From Halocafeteria seosinensis (Eukaryota > Sar > Bigyra > Bicosoecida), in contig LVLI01000082.1 of NCBI GenBank assembly GCA_001687465.1, positions 1 to 19,082 on the forward strand: 19,082 bases of DNA, read 5' to 3'. The translations under genes were made by a program, and so were the position numbers. The notes beneath the pieces are model-generated. The model was not told where the DNA came from, made no database searches, and saw nothing but the letters and a program-made list of their open reading frames with translations. This document shows, one piece after another, positions 16,987-19,082 of this stretch; the first letter of the stretch is position 1; each line of letters opens with the position of its first letter.

Positions 16987-18741
16987 ATGAGTTTAATTCA
17001 AAATTCAGAACACAGACCTGACATAGTTAAAACTTTTCCATCCGTAGTTTCACCTGTGAATCCAAAGTTTCATATTAAAGGTTCGGCTCAGCAATACCAC
17101 GCATTTAATCAAACTTGGTCAAGTAATAGTAGCCGAGGATTACAGTTTCAGGTGTCACCCACTTCTTATGATACCGTAATTAGGAGAGATCTACGTTTAA
17201 CAACTACATATATACACAAGATTGATGTGACAGTTAACGGTGGAACAATTGCTGCGGGTACAAATCTTTATACGCCTCAAAACTTAGGATTGAAGGATCA
17301 CCCAATTAATCGTCTTTTTGAAAGTCCGAGAATTCAAATTAATAATGAACAAACTTCATTACAATTAAACGAATTTTTTCAAGGATTAAATTTGGCTATG
17401 TATGATGAAGATGTGGCTAATAGTTATCAAACACCTAACAATATTGATTTAGGATTTTTGAATTATAGGGATGCTGTAGGAAGTAACAGCACACCTTTAG
17501 CAGGTTATAATAACATGACTCTTCAAAGTACACACGTTCCAGATGGTGCTTTTCGTGTAGCGGGTTTCGCAGATGCTAATAGTAATACCCTTTTAAGTCA
17601 AGGTCAAAGCTATACTAGTAATGGTCAGCAGATTAATGTTGTAAATGGTGGTTATCAAATCCAAAATAACGCTCAACTTAGTGGTGGAGACTCATTTAGT
17701 ATCTATGTTGCGTATTATATTGAAACTACACCATGGATTCCACCTCTATTATTTAATGGAGAAAATGGATTAGATAAACAAGGATTATGGGGTGTTAAAG
17801 AATTGAGGCTTAATCTTCCAACGGTACCTAATCCTAAAATTATGAGAAATGTGGGAGATAGCGTTGATGATTATCGTTTAAGAGTAACTGGAGAAGATTA
17901 TGGAGGTTCGGGTTCTCCTTTTGTAAATCCATCACTACATTACCAATCCATGTTACCACCTCTAGATCTTCCCAGTGGATTGCCTAAACTAAATACTCTT
18001 CCCCAAACTAGATATGAATCAAGACTTAACCCTTCTCAAAGTATAGGAGCAAATGCTACTAATCATCGTCTTGTTTCAGGTGAATACGATTTAAATAGTA
18101 TTCCTAAAAAAGCTATGTTACTAGCACGTGAACCCCATGCTGACCGAGTTGCTCATGAAGCTGATTTTCATTATGTACCAAAAAGTTTAACAATTAGAGT
18201 AGGAAATGATCCTAATCAACTAAATACTTTTAATCAAGCGGATCTTTATGACATGACTCGTCGTCACATTCCAATTCCATGGACGTCTTTTATAGGGCGA
18301 GCTTATAAGAATGATGGTTCAGTTGTACCTACCGTATCTGCTCCTGTTATTGTAGATTTTGGGGAAGACATCACCCTACCCACGGGAGTGGCTCAAGGAT
18401 TAAATACAAGAACTAATTTCCAAGCTACAATGTATGTAGAAAATCAAACAGGAACCCAACGAAACGTTGAATTTGAAATTGTTTTCCTAGATTCCGAGTA
18501 TCTCTATAATGAAAATGGTACTTCTCAAATTTTCTGGGGTTTCTTGACGGAAAGCGATATTCTCAATGCTAATACTTTAATGCCTGAACAACCACTTGAG
18601 AAAAAACTAGGTGGAAAGAAAAAAAGTCTTCTAGGTAGTTTGGGTCACCAAGTTAGTTCATTAGGTAAAAAGGTAGGAAATCAGGCTCTGAAAAAGGGTA
18701 CGGATATGGCAGTTAACAAAGCACTTAGTCAACTAAGCTAA
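16987..18741 (+). CDS. Major capsid protein, PLV-type double jelly roll
   Basis: A 584-aa protein, close to the usual PLV/virophage capsid size, that should form the hexagonal capsomers of an icosahedral shell. An early RRDLRLTTTYIHKIDVTVNG segment, typical of the first jelly-roll strands, is followed by the family-like SIYVAYYIETTPWIPPLLFN and GLWGVKELRLNL near residues 240-280. The second domain contains PKSLTIRVGNDPNQ, FNQADLYDMTRRH, VDFGEDITLP and QATMYVENQTG. The last 45 residues after the capsid fold are basic and Gly/Ser/Lys-rich (KLGGKKKSLLGSLG, then SSLGKKVGNQALKKG), an unusual extension that might contact DNA or membrane. The ATG at 16987 is the only reasonable start. The gene is intact, unlike its upstream neighbour. 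Assignment is by motif pattern, size and gene order. Confidence 0.85.
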   Translation: MSLIQNSEHRPDIVKTFPSVVSPVNPKFHIKGSAQQYHAFNQTWSSNSSRGLQFQVSPTSYDTVIRRDLRLTTTYIHKIDVTVNGGTIAAGTNLYTPQNLGLKDHPINRLFESPRIQINNEQTSLQLNEFFQGLNLAMYDEDVANSYQTPNNIDLGFLNYRDAVGSNSTPLAGYNNMTLQSTHVPDGAFRVAGFADANSNTLLSQGQSYTSNGQQINVVNGGYQIQNNAQLSGGDSFSIYVAYYIETTPWIPPLLFNGENGLDKQGLWGVKELRLNLPTVPNPKIMRNVGDSVDDYRLRVTGEDYGGSGSPFVNPSLHYQSMLPPLDLPSGLPKLNTLPQTRYESRLNPSQSIGANATNHRLVSGEYDLNSIPKKAMLLAREPHADRVAHEADFHYVPKSLTIRVGNDPNQLNTFNQADLYDMTRRHIPIPWTSFIGRAYKNDGSVVPTVSAPVIVDFGEDITLPTGVAQGLNTRTNFQATMYVENQTGTQRNVEFEIVFLDSEYLYNENGTSQIFWGFLTESDILNANTLMPEQPLEKKLGGKKKSLLGSLGHQVSSLGKKVGNQALKKGTDMAVNKALSQLS

Positions 18742-18773
18742 AAAATTAATTTAAAAAATTTTCTTCTTAATAT

Positions 18774-18780
18774 TATAAAT
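18774..18780 (+). promoter_or_regulatory. TATA-like motif before zinc-finger gene
   Basis: TATAAAT ends 1 nt before the ATG at 18782, so the transcript would need a downstream start or be leaderless, or the motif may act otherwise. Confidence 0.35.
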
Positions 18781-18781
18781 A

Positions 18782-18946
18782 ATGTCTGATATTACAGAAA
18801 AACCACAAAAAAAGCAAAATAAATATTACCAAAATCATAGAGAAAAGTGTCTTTCTCAGCTAAAAGAAAAGACTTTCTGCCCAAAATGTGAATTAAAAGT
18901 TTCAAGACGCAACATAGCACGTCACCGGAGGTTATGTAAAAAATGA
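18782..18946 (+). CDS. 54-aa C2HC zinc-finger protein
   Basis: A small intact gene 40 nt after the major capsid stop. The N-terminal half is basic and Lys/Asn/Tyr-rich (KKQNKYYQNHREK). The C-terminal half holds Cys 33, Cys 36, His 48 and Cys 52 (FCPKCELKVSRRNIARH then RRLC), a C-x2-C-x11-H-x3-C finger. The C-to-H spacing is the same as in the tail of the GIY-YIG nuclease at 15048-15596, which also has a basic Asn/Lys/Tyr-rich linker before its finger, so the two modules are probably related. Likely a DNA-binding protein, perhaps a late regulator or packaging partner; function is inferred only. Start chosen by ATG, spacing and TATA-like motif. Confidence 0.7.
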   Translation: MSDITEKPQKKQNKYYQNHREKCLSQLKEKTFCPKCELKVSRRNIARHRRLCKK

Positions 18947-18977
18947 ATATAATTAAATATTTAGTAATTAATTATAT
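18947..18977 (+). terminator. 9-bp-arm hairpin directly after the zinc-finger stop
   Basis: The arms ATATAATTA (18947-18955) and TAATTATAT (18969-18977) are perfectly complementary with a 13-nt loop, starting at the first base after the TGA. The position suits transcript-end formation, but the A/T-only composition lowers confidence. Confidence 0.45.
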
Positions 18978-19008
18978 AAAGCATTTAGAAAGTTATTCCT
19001 CTTAAATA

Positions 19009-19015
19009 TATAAAA
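19009..19015 (+). promoter_or_regulatory. TATA-like motif overlapping the last ATG
   Basis: TATAAAA runs into the A of the ATG at 19015, the same arrangement as at the preceding gene. Confidence 0.3.
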
Positions 19016-19082
19016 TGGAAGAATTCAGAAATTTACAACAACAAGTGAAAAAGTTAAAAAATGTAGGACTAGCACCNNNNGA
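19015..19082 (+). CDS. Start of a further viral gene, 3' partial
   Basis: The ATG at 19015 is followed by EEFRNLQQQVKKLKNVGLAP, then four ambiguous bases and the window end. The Gln/Lys/Leu pattern suggests an N-terminal coiled coil or helix. It lies 68 nt after the zinc-finger gene on the same strand with a TATA-like motif, so it probably belongs to the viral block. Too short to identify. Confidence 0.5.
   Translation, partial: MEEFRNLQQQVKKLKNVGLAXX

Larger units (their letters stand above)
14561..19082. mobile_element. Left part of an integrated polinton-like virus (PLV)
   Basis: Base composition falls abruptly from roughly balanced to AT-rich near 14,540-14,560 and stays so to the window end. 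The block holds structured repeats, a GIY-YIG nuclease, a minor capsid-like gene, a major capsid protein with double-jelly-roll-type motifs, a small zinc-finger protein and the start of another gene, a gene set typical of PLVs and virophage-like elements. Genes are densely packed with TATA-like motifs next to their ATGs and no visible introns, unlike the flank. The exact left boundary is unproven and the right end is outside the window. An assembly join is the alternative to true integration. Confidence 0.8.

Overview
The window is a piece of a eukaryotic nuclear genome. The evidence is a nuclear-type organellar (phage-like) RNA polymerase, a GT-AG intron of 67 nt, a TTC39/Iml2-type TPR gene and a membrane protein with GLUG repeats and a Ser/Thr/Pro-rich tail. 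The long uninterrupted frames suggest an intron-poor protist or alga; a red alga would fit, but the sequence does not prove the lineage. Much of the chromosomal part is decayed: several recognisable genes carry frameshifts or in-frame stops, while the polymerase and the GLUG gene are intact.

Layout: 2-2692 (+) is a single-subunit organellar RNA polymerase whose N-terminus lies outside the window. 3073-3759 (-) is a relic paralogue of the GLUG gene that has lost the GLUG region. 3788-4135 (-) is a diverged copy of the unknown reading frame at 12740-13096. 4463-6475 (+) is a broken P-loop NTPase followed by a TIR-like domain. 6880-8940 (-) is the intact GLUG/Ser-Thr-Pro membrane protein. 8941-10583 has no supported gene. 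10584-12268 (+) is a broken TTC39/Iml2-like gene whose last part is missing and is abutted by an antisense, broken transposase-like frame (12265-12735). 13548-14559 (+) is an unrecognised, frame-disrupted acidic protein that runs into the next block.

From about 14,540-14,560 the composition changes sharply to AT-rich and the rest looks like the left part of an integrated polinton-like virus (PLV) or related preplasmiviricot. Its first 450 bases hold layered non-coding structure: about five 14-nt GGGG..CCC mini-palindromes around a 9-bp-arm hairpin, four tandem 12-bp iteron-like units, two 42-nt elements with identical stems and variable loops, and a 15-bp tandem duplication. Then come a GIY-YIG endonuclease with a C2HC tail (-), a minor capsid/penton-like gene with one frameshift (+), a double-jelly-roll-type major capsid protein (+), a 54-aa C2HC zinc-finger protein (+) and the start of another gene cut by the window edge. 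Capsid genes, nuclease and zinc-finger protein together form a typical PLV morphogenesis block. Replication and packaging genes would lie to the right, beyond the window. Each + strand viral gene has a TATA-like motif within about 10 nt of its ATG, and strong hairpins sit in the intergenic gaps.
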